Notes: a model not told the origin generated them from the letters alone. A DNA stretch of 64,000 nucleotides from DASRDB01 sp035652815 (GCA_035652815.1 DASRDB010000009.1:1-64000); one strand, 5' to 3'. Positions 8,645 to 18,002 are shown, counted from the first letter of the stretch. Numbers and translations: made by a program.

Positions 8645-8672
8645 GACACGTTTCCCTGATGAGAAACGTGTC
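8645..8672 (-). terminator. Terminator of the 78-residue gene
   Basis: GACACGTTT / AAACGTGTC stem, 10-base loop. On the minus strand it is followed by TTATTTGT. It lies about 35 bases past the stop of the small gene. Confidence 0.55.
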
Positions 8673-8706
8673 AGGGGATTCTTCGAGGAGATCAGGCCCT
8701 ATCGAG

Positions 8707-8943
8707 TTATTCCAAGCTCCCCCCATTCACCACTGCATGCACATAATCCGCAACATAGTGGCGTTGATCGACGCCATCGAGAATCATGCATTCGGCGACG
8801 GAGACCATCTGAGGCAGCATCTCGTGTAACACGCTGACAATAGCGCGCTCGTTGCGATGATCCGCGTCCGGGTCGGTGATAAAAGCAAACAGTTCATCTG
8901 TCAGTTGTTCTTCATGGGCGAGCAACTGGAAGATATTGGACAT
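8707..8943 (-). CDS. Small acidic helical protein, unknown
   Basis: A 78-residue protein, predicted mostly helical and acidic (NIFQLLAHEEQLTDELFAFI, then LHEMLPQMVSVAECMILDG). There is no signal peptide, membrane segment or metal cluster. A GGAAAGG ribosome-binding site lies 9 bases before the ATG, and a terminator follows, both supporting a real gene. I do not recognise the family. It lies 44 bases downstream of the lipoprotein propeller gene on the same strand and may share its transcript. Confidence 0.65.
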   Translation of the reverse strand: MSNIFQLLAHEEQLTDELFAFITDPDADHRNERAIVSVLHEMLPQMVSVAECMILDGVDQRHYVADYVHAVVNGGSLE

Positions 8944-8987
8944 GACTTTGGCCTTTCCAGCTATCGATACACTCTATATAGTATACG

Positions 8988-10409
8988 TCATGAAATGCTT
9001 ACAGCGACAACTCCGCTATACGTTCCCACGAATACCTCGTTTCCGGAGAGCGTGGGACTGGCGAAGCGCGAGGCGGAGCCAACCTGAATAGTTGCGCGTA
9101 CCGCTCCAGTATCACTATTCAAGGCGTAAAGCGTTCCCCCATTAGGGTCGAGACTGTAAACGGTATGCCCGCCGACAATGGGCGAACTGCTGACATTCGA
9201 GGGGGCCTGCCAGCCCAGCGCCAGATTGACTCCTGACCCCAACAGCAATTGACGAATGCCATCGGTGCAGGGAACAAAAATCTGCGTACCGCTCAGAGCA
9301 GCACCGCCAAAGGCGCGACAAACCTGTTTGACCAGCGCCTGACCGCCAACGCCGCCCAGTTTATCGGCATGAAGCAGGTAGCCCAATCCCGTTTTACCGT
9401 TGGCATAAACCAGGCCGCCCGGCAACAACAACGGCCCCATTGAGCCGAGGTCTTGATCGCCCGCATTGTCCTGTGCCCACTGGTCAGGGGCAAAGGCATC
9501 TTCCAGTTTCAAGGTTGGCGACAGCTTGAGTACCGAGTCGGTATAATCCCAATTGCCCGAGGTCGTTTCTCCGTTGCCGACCGCGACATAAATATTGCCA
9601 TTGCTGTCGATAGCAGGGCCAGAGGTTGCCCAGATGCCGCCCTCGCGTGGTGTGGGTAGCTGGTAAGAGAGCAGCGGCCCGCTGCCGTTGGTTTGCGAAG
9701 CTATAACTGTGCCATGATAATTGCCGCAGTCGCCGTCCAGTCCGCCGTAGGCCACGTAGACCATGTTCTTCCACAAAGCCAGCGCTGCTCGCTGCTGGTG
9801 TACGCTCGGCTCCATCGCCGGTATATCGGCTGAGCGCCGCACACGCACTTTGCCTGTATTGACATCAACGCCCACCAGAATGTGCGCGGGTCCCTGAATC
9901 TCCGCGACCGCAAAGACCAGCCCGGTTGCAGGATCATAGACAGGCGTGCCTGTAATACCCAATGGGTCGATATCGCCACAGGGGAGCGTAGATTGTGGAA
10001 CCGGCGTACCGACATTGGTGCGCCACTGCACCTGCCCGGTCTTCATATCCAGCGCATAAAGCGAATCACCTTCTGTTGCCACGAGCACGCGCCCCCCAAC
10101 AACTAGCGGTTCGGCATAAACCGCGCCATCCAGGTGAACTTTCCAGGTCTGTGTTAAATGCTGTGGGTCGGGAGCGTTTGCGACAAAGCCCCCGCGAAAA
10201 TTATCCCGGTGATAGGTCGTCCAATCGGTGCTGTTCGCGAGTGTCTTCGTTGAAGTTGCTGTCGGCGTGGTAGGGGGCGCTGTTATAGGAGTGACTGGAG
10301 CAGGTTTGTTACCTCCTCCTGAAGATGACGATACATTACATCCCACAAGCGCGATCAGGAGCAGGCTCAAGCAGAGCAGCCCTGATCGCCGCATCAGTTC
10401 CTTCATCAC
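8988..10409 (-). CDS. Lipoprotein with PQQ-type beta-propeller repeats
   Basis: A 473-residue surface lipoprotein. The N terminus is a type II signal peptide (LLCLSLLLIALVGC) with the lipobox Cys at residue 24, followed by a Ser/Gly/Pro/Thr linker to about residue 55. The remaining 415 residues hold repeats of the PQQ-enzyme/YVTN type (VYALDMKTGQVQWRTNVG, VYSLDPNGGTLYALNSDTGAVRATIQVG), giving a seven- or eight-bladed propeller. No quinoprotein dehydrogenase active-site motifs are visible, so it may be a scaffold like BamB. The start is GTG 10409 or ATG 10406, with AGAGGAG upstream. It could be first in a transcript with the 78-residue gene. Confidence 0.85.
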   Translation of the reverse strand: MMKELMRRSGLLCLSLLLIALVGCNVSSSSGGGNKPAPVTPITAPPTTPTATSTKTLANSTDWTTYHRDNFRGGFVANAPDPQHLTQTWKVHLDGAVYAEPLVVGGRVLVATEGDSLYALDMKTGQVQWRTNVGTPVPQSTLPCGDIDPLGITGTPVYDPATGLVFAVAEIQGPAHILVGVDVNTGKVRVRRSADIPAMEPSVHQQRAALALWKNMVYVAYGGLDGDCGNYHGTVIASQTNGSGPLLSYQLPTPREGGIWATSGPAIDSNGNIYVAVGNGETTSGNWDYTDSVLKLSPTLKLEDAFAPDQWAQDNAGDQDLGSMGPLLLPGGLVYANGKTGLGYLLHADKLGGVGGQALVKQVCRAFGGAALSGTQIFVPCTDGIRQLLLGSGVNLALGWQAPSNVSSSPIVGGHTVYSLDPNGGTLYALNSDTGAVRATIQVGSASRFASPTLSGNEVFVGTYSGVVAVSIS

Positions 10410-10515
10410 GTTTCGCTCCTCTTACAAGGTGTCTTTTCAAGTAACACGATTGAGTTTCTATGTTATTACGAAACGCGGTTACTGATATGATACTTTTTGA
10501 CTCAGAAGCGCTTGT

Positions 10516-11478
10516 TCAAGGTCGAACTAACAGCAATGGCAGGCGCGTCGTGTGCAGAACTCGTTCGGTGATACTGCCTATCCAGCGCTGCGGCCCGCTA
10601 AAACCCGAGGTTGCCATAGCAATGGCGTCACAGCCGCCAAACACGACTCCGCCTTCGGTGTTTACTCCGTTTTCCGCCAGATCAACGATGCCCTGCGCAA
10701 TATCGTCGTTGATAGCTACCGACGAAGTGAATTCAAGATGAAGCTTCGCAAGCTCAGGATCAAGGGAGCCATCTCGAAGACGATTTTCCAGGGACTTCAG
10801 GTACTCTCTGGACATATTCTGTTCTGCCGAACGTTCAAAGCGCTGAGCTGCTGTTTTCGCTCTATAATCAGGTGTGACTACATGGACGAGGTGGAGCGCC
10901 CCCTGCCCCGGTGCAGCCAGGCATGCGGTAAGATTCGCGGCAGGTACAAGCGCAGCCTGAGCATACTCAGAGCCATCCAGGGCGACCAGAAAACGCAGTG
11001 GATGCTCACCTGGCTGCCGTTCTTCTGGAACCGGCCCGCCCTCGCGCAGCACCAGCACCGGTATTGTAGCAAAACGCGAGACTTTCTCGGCAACCGAACC
11101 CATCAGCCACCAGCGTTTAATGCCGGTATAGCCATGACTGCATATCACAATAATATCCGCGTATTTTTCAGCGGCTATGGAAAGAATGCCTGGCGCGACA
11201 AGACCGACAGGTACCTGTATATGAACAGCAAGGCCCGAAAGCACATCTGACCTTGCTACTCCCTCCAGGTAGCTTTCGGCCAACTGGCGATCTGTCTCAC
11301 TCACCATCTGGACAGGGTTGGGCTTTGCTGGAACGGAAGGCATTTGCGCCGGCGCAGTGCTAACGACGCGCACAAGAAAAATCGAGCCGCCACAGGCTCG
11401 AGCCAGCCGCGCCGCCACCGGCAACGCTCTCTCAGCCCGCGCCGAACCATCTAAGGGAACAAGAATCCGTCTAAACAT
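10516..11478 (-). CDS. Tandem universal stress protein (UspA x2)
   Basis: A 320-residue protein made of two UspA domains. The first starts FRRILVPLDGSARAERAL and holds a glycine-rich nucleotide loop (CSHGYTGIKRWWLMGSVAEKV, about 120-140). The second starts FLVALDGSEYAQAAL (about 170) and is diverged at its nucleotide loop (MATSGFSGPQRWIGSITERVL, about 285-305). Usp proteins bind ATP and support survival under starvation or oxidative stress. Start chosen at ATG 11478, with AGGAG seven bases before it; the longer frame reads through a terminator hairpin. Downstream of the MFS gene, which ends with that hairpin. Confidence 0.92.
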   Translation of the reverse strand: MFRRILVPLDGSARAERALPVAARLARACGGSIFLVRVVSTAPAQMPSVPAKPNPVQMVSETDRQLAESYLEGVARSDVLSGLAVHIQVPVGLVAPGILSIAAEKYADIIVICSHGYTGIKRWWLMGSVAEKVSRFATIPVLVLREGGPVPEERQPGEHPLRFLVALDGSEYAQAALVPAANLTACLAAPGQGALHLVHVVTPDYRAKTAAQRFERSAEQNMSREYLKSLENRLRDGSLDPELAKLHLEFTSSVAINDDIAQGIVDLAENGVNTEGGVVFGGCDAIAMATSGFSGPQRWIGSITERVLHTTRLPLLLVRP

Positions 11479-11510
11479 GTAAAAACTCCTATGTTCAAAA
11501 TCAAAAAGAA

Positions 11511-11546
11511 AGACGATGACCGGCAGAGAACTATCGGTCATCGTCT
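11511..11546. terminator. Bidirectional intrinsic terminator of the MFS gene
   Basis: A 12-bp stem AGACGATGACCG / CGGTCATCGTCT with a 12-base loop. T-runs lie on both sides: TTTTTT on the plus side and TTTCTTTTTG on the minus side. It lies 11 bases past the MFS stop. Confidence 0.75.
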
Positions 11547-11557
11547 TTTTTACTAGA

Positions 11558-13033
11558 TTACGCCGCTTCCATCTCTTCAACAAGCGAAAGCGGTCTGGCA
11601 ACACTCTCCAGCGACTGCCGCTCTGCCTTGACGCCAAAGAAAACGGCAACAACTCCAGCGCCCGCCATCAGCGCCGCGCCCACCAGGTCGCCATAGAAAA
11701 CTTCTATCGGCTTGCCAGACTGGATGAGAACGCCGAACAGCAACGGCGCTACAGCCGCCGCGCCTGTGCCAATGGCATAGAACAGAGCTATCGCCAGAGC
11801 GCGCACCTCCAACGGGAAGACTTCGCTCACCGTCAGGTAAGCCGAACTGGCACCCGCCGAGGCAAAGAAGAAGATGACCGACCAGCAGATTGTCTGCGTC
11901 ACCGCGTTGAGCATGCCCTGCAGGAATAGCCAGCCGGTGATGGTGAGCAGCACGCCTGAAATGATATAGGTGAAGCTAATCATCTGCCGCCGCCCGATGG
12001 TATCGAACAGGCGCCCGATGGTGAGCGGCCCGATAATGTTGCCGATGGCGAACGGTATCAGGTAGTAGCCTACGGTGCTGGCGGGAATATGGTAGAACGT
12101 CGTAAGTACCAGGCCGTAGGTGAAGAAGATCGCGTTATACAGGAAGGCCTGGCCTACCATCAACGCAAAGCCGAGCAGCGAGCGCGTCGGGTACTCCTTC
12201 AACATCGTTTGAGCTATCTTGCGATAGCTCACGGTTCCGACCGGGCGAATCAGAAGAGTGCCCTGCGGCTCCGGCAGAGACGTGATGTGGTCTTCCTTCA
12301 TCACTTCGCCCTCGATCATTTTGACGATCTTATCTGCCTCCTCGAAGCGTCCATGCATCATCAGCCAGCGTGGGCTTTCCGGCACAAACCGCCGCACAAT
12401 CAGAATTGCCAGACCCAGCACCGCGCCCAATCCAAAGCACAGCCGCCAGCCGAGGTCCACAGGCAAGAGATGCGGGTTAAGCAAGAAAGCCGTTAAACCA
12501 GCGCCGAAAGCAGTGCCAACCCACCACGTGCCATTGATTGCCAGATCGGTATGACCGCGAACTCGCGCCGGAATGAGTTCGTCAATAGCCGAGTTAATCG
12601 CTGAATACTCACCGCCAATGCCGGTGCCTGTCAGGAAGCGGCAGGCAGCAAACCAGATAAAGTTGAACGAAAAGGCGGTCGCTACGGTGGCGATCAGATA
12701 GACTCCCAGCGTCACCATGAAAAGCAGCTTGCGCCCGTATTTATCTGTCATGCGGCCAAAGAAGAGCGCGCCCAGCACAGCACCAATCAAATAGGCTGTA
12801 CCAGCGCTCGCAACCTCTACAGCAGAGAGCGAAAGGGTTTGTTTGTCTTGAAGGACAGCGCCGATTGAACCAACAATGGTCACTTCAAGCCCATCAAGAA
12901 TCCAGGTGATGCCGAGTGAAATGATCACCAGCCAGTGCCAGCGACTCCAGGGAAGGCGGTCCATTCTCGCAGGAATATCGGTCCGCACAGCTTTGGAACT
13001 CACGCCTGCGTCATTACTCGCAGCCTTCAACAT
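11558..13033 (-). CDS. MFS transporter, sugar/metabolite:H+ symporter type
   Basis: A 491-residue, 12-helix major facilitator. Seen: DGLEV in helix 1, the loop 2-3 signature GRMTDKYGRK (about 93-102), RFLTGTGIGGEYSAINS (about 122-138, the sugar-porter/MHS mark) and PESPRWLMMHGR after helix 6 (about 213-224). These point to the sugar-porter or aromatic/organic-acid symporter group. The substrate cannot be read from sequence. ATG 13033 has AAAGGAG upstream. It is a single-gene transcript closed by a strong terminator. Confidence 0.9.
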   Translation of the reverse strand: MLKAASNDAGVSSKAVRTDIPARMDRLPWSRWHWLVIISLGITWILDGLEVTIVGSIGAVLQDKQTLSLSAVEVASAGTAYLIGAVLGALFFGRMTDKYGRKLLFMVTLGVYLIATVATAFSFNFIWFAACRFLTGTGIGGEYSAINSAIDELIPARVRGHTDLAINGTWWVGTAFGAGLTAFLLNPHLLPVDLGWRLCFGLGAVLGLAILIVRRFVPESPRWLMMHGRFEEADKIVKMIEGEVMKEDHITSLPEPQGTLLIRPVGTVSYRKIAQTMLKEYPTRSLLGFALMVGQAFLYNAIFFTYGLVLTTFYHIPASTVGYYLIPFAIGNIIGPLTIGRLFDTIGRRQMISFTYIISGVLLTITGWLFLQGMLNAVTQTICWSVIFFFASAGASSAYLTVSEVFPLEVRALAIALFYAIGTGAAAVAPLLFGVLIQSGKPIEVFYGDLVGAALMAGAGVVAVFFGVKAERQSLESVARPLSLVEEMEAA

Positions 13034-13520
13034 TTCATGTCTCCTTTGCCATGTCCCTTGCTGATGCTGGCTATCTCCGCCTGCCTGCCATCGATCTAAG
13101 CGCTAAACTCCCTCAGCTTTTTCAACCTTCATCCTGCACTGAGCGCAAGTAAGCCCGTTCGTGTTCGCTCAGCAGTGGAAAAGCCGATCAGCAATACACT
13201 TCCACGATGTAGTGGTTACACAACCCGATTCTATGTTTGAAACACGTTGCTCTATACCTCCTGGTTTCAGGGGATAGGCCAGTAATTTTCCTGAAAAAGG
13301 AGGTGCATGAAGATAGCTATTTTTTGTATCCGCCTCGCCCCAGTTCTATCTGAAAAGGCCATAAATGGGGGATCTAAAAGGCAGAACAAATAGCATATTT
13401 ATGCGATGCACAAACACTTCTTTATCACATACACTGGAAGAGAACCTGTACCTTAACCATCTATTGAAAAACTCTAAGCAAATTCTCATGTATGTATGCG
13501 AAAAATCAGGAGTATGAGAT
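13034..13520. other. 487-bp intergenic region
   Basis: Divergent spacer between the MFS and sigma-factor genes. It holds a small stem (CTGAGCG 13139-13145 / CGCTCAG 13166-13172), a possible 28-codon ORF at 13307, and otherwise no feature I can name. Confidence 0.5.
13307..13393 (+). CDS. Possible 28-residue ORF with a strong ribosome-binding site
   Basis: ATG 13307 is preceded by AAAAAGGAGGTGC, close to the ideal Shine-Dalgarno sequence at normal spacing. The frame encodes 28 residues beginning MKIAIFCIRLAPVLSEK and ends TAG. It has a short hydrophobic stretch but is too short to judge. It could be an upstream ORF on the leader of the sigma-factor gene, or chance. Confidence 0.25.
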   Translation: MKIAIFCIRLAPVLSEKAINGGSKRQNK

Positions 13521-14222
13521 ATGAACCAATACTCATCTGAAAAAAGCTGTGAAATAACATTGACGACTCTGGCGGTTTTGAGTAGCGAGGAATTAAAGCA
13601 GTATCACAATAGAACGTTATCCAATGAACAGTACTGCATCGAACTGTTGCGCAGAGCGCTCTACGAACAAAAGGACGATGCATGGTTAGCGATAGAACAG
13701 TGTTTCGGCAGGTTCGTCCGAAGCTGGTTCTGGAATCATCGATACCGGGATGTGGCTCTACAGCGTGACAGCGAAGAGAACTACCTCGCGCAGACATTTT
13801 CTCGCTTCTGGTATGCGGTGCGCGAGCAGCAGATCGAGTTCACCTCCCTGGCCGCTATTCTGGCCTACCTGCACGCGACACTCAATGGTGTGCTGGCTGA
13901 CACCATGCGTGTTTGCCTGCGCAGGCAAGCAAGAGAGATGCCCTGGCTAGAATTGAACGATACAGAAGAACTGGCCATAGAAGACCCCGTTGATAGCCAG
14001 GCAGTATGGGAAGCCATCCAGCGCTTTCTGCCAGATGAACGCGAACGGCGGCTTGCCTACCTGCTCTATTACTGTGGGCTCAAACCACGCGATATTGTCC
14101 GGCATTGCCCACAGGAATTTGACGATGTGAAAGAAGTCTACCGGCTGAGCCAGAACATCCTCGACCGGCTGCGACGCAACCGGGAGCGCCTGCGCCTTAT
14201 CCTGGATCTTCATATACTGTAG
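13521..14222 (+). CDS. ECF-like RNA polymerase sigma factor
   Basis: A 233-residue protein resembling sigma70 family members of the extracytoplasmic-function type. Residues 55-140 look like region 2 (DDAWLAIEQCFGRFVRSWFW, NYLAQTFSRFWYAV, LAAILAYLHATLNGVLADTMR). Residues 170-230 look like a helix-turn-helix region 4 (PDERERRLAYLLYYCGLKPRDIV, ending NILDRLRRNRERLRLIL). No anti-sigma gene is adjacent. AGGAG lies 8 bases before ATG. The stop codon TAG overlaps the start of a family A palindrome. This diverged sigma-like type is known from Ktedonobacteria-like genomes; its targets are unknown. Confidence 0.72.
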   Translation: MNQYSSEKSCEITLTTLAVLSSEELKQYHNRTLSNEQYCIELLRRALYEQKDDAWLAIEQCFGRFVRSWFWNHRYRDVALQRDSEENYLAQTFSRFWYAVREQQIEFTSLAAILAYLHATLNGVLADTMRVCLRRQAREMPWLELNDTEELAIEDPVDSQAVWEAIQRFLPDERERRLAYLLYYCGLKPRDIVRHCPQEFDDVKEVYRLSQNILDRLRRNRERLRLILDLHIL

Positions 14223-14245
14223 GGACGCGATGAATCGCGTCCCTA
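14220..14245. repeat. Family A palindrome between convergent genes
   Basis: TAGGGACGCGAT and its exact inverse, separated by two bases. It overlaps the stop codon of the sigma gene and lies 7 bases from the end of the convergent regulator gene, so it could serve as a shared terminator. Confidence 0.7.
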
Positions 14246-14251
14246 GAACCA

Positions 14252-17200
14252 TTACAGCAGGTGATGCTCAGCAGCGTAGCGCGTAGCTGCGCTGCGCGAG
14301 TTCACCTCGAGCTTATTGAAAATGGAACGCACATGAGCATTGACGGTATGCGAACTGATGATAAGTTGCGCCGCGATCTGCGAATTGGTCATGCCTTTTG
14401 CAAGCAGGCGCAGCACCTCTATCTCACGTTCCGTCAGCCCAACTGAATTGGAAGCACGCGCAGCGGAGACTGGCTCGGGCGCTCTGTCAGGTAGTGTATC
14501 CAGCCATTGTTGAATCTCCGCAACTCGGGCGTGCCCCATTTCTCCGAGGCTGGCGAGGCTGTCAAGTCCCAGCCGCCGGGCCTCGGCAATATTCCCCTCA
14601 CCGGCAAAGGCGCGAGCCAGACCATAGCAGGCGAGCGCAACATACTCTGGATTTCCCTCTGTGGCAAAATCTCGCGCCTCTTTAAATGCCACAATAGCCG
14701 CGTCAAACTGCTTCTGCTTCAATTGAAGTTCGCCCCACTCGCATAGGATAGCCGTGAGCAGCCAGTGATGGTTGATCTGACGGCCAAGCGCCAGCGCTTC
14801 CTGCAAGAAAGTTGTTGCCCGCGTATAATCCTCCTGCCCGCTCGCGGCCCAACCAATGTTTGCCAGCAATGTGGCAATCCACTCGCGGTCTCCACTTTGA
14901 CGTGCCAGAACCAGCGCTTCCTGCGAATAGCGTTCTGATACGACATAATCTTTGCGCTCGCCTGCCAGGTGTCCCAGGTTGGACAACAGCACAACCCGGC
15001 CTTCACGATAGTCAATCTGATTCGCCAGTTCCAGGGCCTCCCGCATGTAGGTTTCGGCCTGTGTGAACTGCCCGCGTAGCAGCGCAATCTGTCCCAGATT
15101 GGTGAGCAGGGCGCAGATATGCTCGCGACTTCCCCATTTGCGCGCAAGCGCCAGACCCTTCTGCAAATAGCTTACTGACCGGTCGTAATCACCCAACTCA
15201 CTCGCTACCGCGCCAAGACTTCTTAAGGCTGCGCATATTCGCTCTTGATCCCCACTTTGCTGCGCCAGAGCAAAGGCCTCTTGTAAATAACGCTCTCCCT
15301 TGCGATAGTCTCCATGCCGCCGCGAAACGATACCAAGTAGCCGCAAAACATCACTTGTACGGGTACGGTCTCCAACCTGACGAGCCAGAGATAAAGCCTC
15401 CTGAAGGTACGTTTCAGCCTGCGTATAATCTCCATGCTTTTCAGCGACCTCTCCCAGGTGGAACAGGATGGTAGCCAGCTCAGCAGGAATAAGCAGGGGT
15501 TCCGCCACCTGCCGCGCTCGCGTGAGATGAATCTCCGCTTCGGCATACAGTCCGCGTGCTATCAGGAAACGGGCAAAAGCATTCGCTCCCCGCGCCAGTT
15601 CTCTATGCAAACCGTGTTTGTAGGCTTCCTCAAGCGCGGCAAAAATGTTCGCCGACTCCTGCTCCAGCCGCGCAAACCAATCAAGTTGCTCTGGGCCTTG
15701 AAGGTGTGGCTCTGCCTCCTCTAGCAGCGCCAGATAGTACACGGCGTGGGCCTGTTCGCAAACTCCGGCTTCCCCACTTTCTTGCAGGCATTCCAATCCG
15801 TACTCCCGTATCGTTTCCAGCATAATCAGGCGCGGTTCCTCGCCCACCTGCTCGGCCCGCAGCAGCAGGCTTTTATCCAGCAGAGATGCAACTCCGTCCA
15901 GGACCGATAGGCCGCTACCTGTTTCCTTTTCATCACCCGCCTCCCATACCACCTCGACCGCGTCCAATGTCCAGCCTCCTATAAAGACCGAGAGCCTGCG
16001 GAAAAGACGCTGCTCAAAAGCATCCAGGAGATCGTAACTCCACTTGAGGGCGTTACGCAGGGTTTGTTGTCGCTCGGGCATATCTCGCCTGCCACCGGTA
16101 AGCACCAGCAGGCGCTGCGAAAGACGTTTCAACAGCGCCTGGGGGGAAAACAGGTTGACCCGCGCCGCCGCAAGTTCAATCGCAAGCGGCAATCCATCCA
16201 GACGCAAGCAAATCTCAGCAATGGCACGCGCATTAGCAGGAGTGATCTGAAAAGAAGGCTGTATCGCCTGCGCTCGCTGGACAAAGAGCGCCACCGCCGC
16301 CGACTGCGAGAACACAGTATGCTCCGGTGCATGAGCAATATCAGGCAGGGAGAGCGGGGGTACCGGAAAAAGGTATTCCGCGCTCAGTCGCAGAGCCGCC
16401 CGGCTGGTGACAATCGCCTTAAGAGAGGGACAGGCAGCCAGTAACTCCTCTACCTGCGGACCAGCCTTAACCACCTGCTCAAAGTTATCCAGCACTAACA
16501 ATAACCGCCTGTCACCGAGAAAGTTCTTCAACTGTTCAAACAATGGCTGGATACCGCTTTCCTGTAGACCAAGTTCGCGCGCAAGCGTCGGTATCATCAT
16601 CTCAGCATCAATGATTCTGCCCAGGTGGACAAAGCAAGCTCCATCGGTGAAATATTTCCGCATCGCAGTCGCCACCTGAATGCTTAGACGAGTTTTACCG
16701 ATGCCTCCCGTTCCCAGGAGGGTAAGCAGGCGTACTTCGGGGCGTTTAAGCAGCGTGCAGATCGCTTCCACGTCCTGTTCCCGTCCAACCAGGGGAGTGA
16801 AAATAACCGGCATTTTCCACATGGGTTCCGCTTGCAGCAGGGCAGCATGAGCCTCCCTGTGATCCTCGCTTTCTACAAGCGGATCGGAGGTGCGCGTGCC
16901 AGCGTCCGGCGGTGAAGAAAGCATATTTTCATGTATAGCCTCAATGGCCGTGTCATATGGATCTGGCGGATTCATGCTTCCAGCAACGGCGGGCGAAACA
17001 AAAAGAGCCGGTGAAATTATTCTCACCGCCTCTGTCAGAGCAGTGGCAAAATCCTGTATCCGCGCAAAGCGCTGCTCCGGTTCCTTCGCAAGCGCCTTGA
17101 ATACTACTTCCTCAACCGCCGGAGAAAAGTTGGGAATCCGGGTACGTAGAGGAACGGGAGAGGCCGAGATATGCTGCGCAGCCAGTTCCAGGAAAGAGCC

Positions 17201-17851
17201 ATGAAATGGAGGTTCGCCACAGAACCACTCGTAGACAACCACACCCAGAGCATACTGATCACTCGATGGGCTGGCCCTTCCATGTAGTTGCTCAGGAGCA
17301 AGGTAGGACGCGGTTCCCGCCAGCGGACGCTCCATTGGCTGCGTACTCTCTGAAAAAGCTCGAGGAAGAAACTGGGCCAGGCCGAAGTCACTGAGCAGCA
17401 ACTCATTCTGAGCATTGAGCAGCATATTCTCAGGCTTCACATCGCGGTGAACAATGTCCCGGTCATGAGCATACTGCAAAGCGGAGGCAACCTGTTCGAC
17501 ATAAGACACAATGGTGGAATACTCCAGGCGTGTGCCTTTGGGATGGCAGGAGCGCAGAGTACCAGACGGCGCGTACTCCATCACCAGAAAAGGAAGCCCA
17601 TCCTCTACCGCGTAATCCAGCACGCGCACAATATGAGGATGGAGCAGGCGAGCCAGCGTCTGCGCCTCCTTCAGGAATCCTGCGCTTTCCTCACCTTTGA
17701 GAACAGTATGGAGAATCTTTAACGCGGCGTAGTTTTTGAGGTAGACATGCTCGCCGAGATAGACATCAGCAAATCCGCCCCGTCCTAACAGGCGCAGGAG
17801 CCGGTAGTTGCCCAGTTGCTGGCCAACCCGCTTTCTTGCATTGCTCACCAT
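14252..17851 (-). CDS. Ser/Thr kinase - STAND NTPase - TPR - LuxR fusion regulator
   Basis: A 1199-residue regulator. The N-terminal kinase (1-275) has GRGGFADVY, Lys in AALKIL, HRDVKPEN and DFGLA. An Ala/Pro-rich linker leads to a signal-transduction NTPase (about 350-610) with LVGREQD, Walker A GTGGIGKT, Walker B LLLVLDNFE and LTSRAALRL-like sensor. A region with about ten TPR units (750-1110; repeated AETYLQEALSLARQ) follows. The C-terminal 65 residues are a LuxR/GerE helix-turn-helix (LTEREIEVLRLLAKGMTNSQIA...VNAHVRSIFNKL). All active-site residues appear intact. It probably combines phosphorylation, nucleotide-switched assembly and DNA binding. ATG 17851 follows an AAGGGAA site. A consensus-like promoter lies at 17974-18002. 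Confidence 0.93.
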   Translation of the reverse strand: MVSNARKRVGQQLGNYRLLRLLGRGGFADVYLGEHVYLKNYAALKILHTVLKGEESAGFLKEAQTLARLLHPHIVRVLDYAVEDGLPFLVMEYAPSGTLRSCHPKGTRLEYSTIVSYVEQVASALQYAHDRDIVHRDVKPENMLLNAQNELLLSDFGLAQFLPRAFSESTQPMERPLAGTASYLAPEQLHGRASPSSDQYALGVVVYEWFCGEPPFHGSFLELAAQHISASPVPLRTRIPNFSPAVEEVVFKALAKEPEQRFARIQDFATALTEAVRIISPALFVSPAVAGSMNPPDPYDTAIEAIHENMLSSPPDAGTRTSDPLVESEDHREAHAALLQAEPMWKMPVIFTPLVGREQDVEAICTLLKRPEVRLLTLLGTGGIGKTRLSIQVATAMRKYFTDGACFVHLGRIIDAEMMIPTLARELGLQESGIQPLFEQLKNFLGDRRLLLVLDNFEQVVKAGPQVEELLAACPSLKAIVTSRAALRLSAEYLFPVPPLSLPDIAHAPEHTVFSQSAAVALFVQRAQAIQPSFQITPANARAIAEICLRLDGLPLAIELAAARVNLFSPQALLKRLSQRLLVLTGGRRDMPERQQTLRNALKWSYDLLDAFEQRLFRRLSVFIGGWTLDAVEVVWEAGDEKETGSGLSVLDGVASLLDKSLLLRAEQVGEEPRLIMLETIREYGLECLQESGEAGVCEQAHAVYYLALLEEAEPHLQGPEQLDWFARLEQESANIFAALEEAYKHGLHRELARGANAFARFLIARGLYAEAEIHLTRARQVAEPLLIPAELATILFHLGEVAEKHGDYTQAETYLQEALSLARQVGDRTRTSDVLRLLGIVSRRHGDYRKGERYLQEAFALAQQSGDQERICAALRSLGAVASELGDYDRSVSYLQKGLALARKWGSREHICALLTNLGQIALLRGQFTQAETYMREALELANQIDYREGRVVLLSNLGHLAGERKDYVVSERYSQEALVLARQSGDREWIATLLANIGWAASGQEDYTRATTFLQEALALGRQINHHWLLTAILCEWGELQLKQKQFDAAIVAFKEARDFATEGNPEYVALACYGLARAFAGEGNIAEARRLGLDSLASLGEMGHARVAEIQQWLDTLPDRAPEPVSAARASNSVGLTEREIEVLRLLAKGMTNSQIAAQLIISSHTVNAHVRSIFNKLEVNSRSAATRYAAEHHLL

Positions 17852-17973
17852 CTCTAGCTTCCCTTCGGTGTATAGAACTTACTCGCGCATCCCGGGATTT
17901 GAACAAGAAGCCAACGATTTACACTTCCGGTGTGATGGATATTTGATTGTAACTATGCACAAATTTCAAACTA

Positions 17974-18002
17974 AGTATACACGCTCAATAATTGCAGAAC
18001 AA
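17974..18002 (-). promoter_or_regulatory. Promoter of the kinase-NTPase-LuxR gene
   Basis: Minus strand: TTGTTC (18002-17997), 17-base spacer, TATACT (17979-17974). The leader to ATG 17851 would be about 115 bases. Confidence 0.5.

Noticed and set aside
17880..17960. tRNA-like T-arm (GTTCAAATCCCGGG on the minus strand)
   Set aside because: The loop resembles a T-loop, but the T-stem does not pair and no anticodon or acceptor stem can be drawn.
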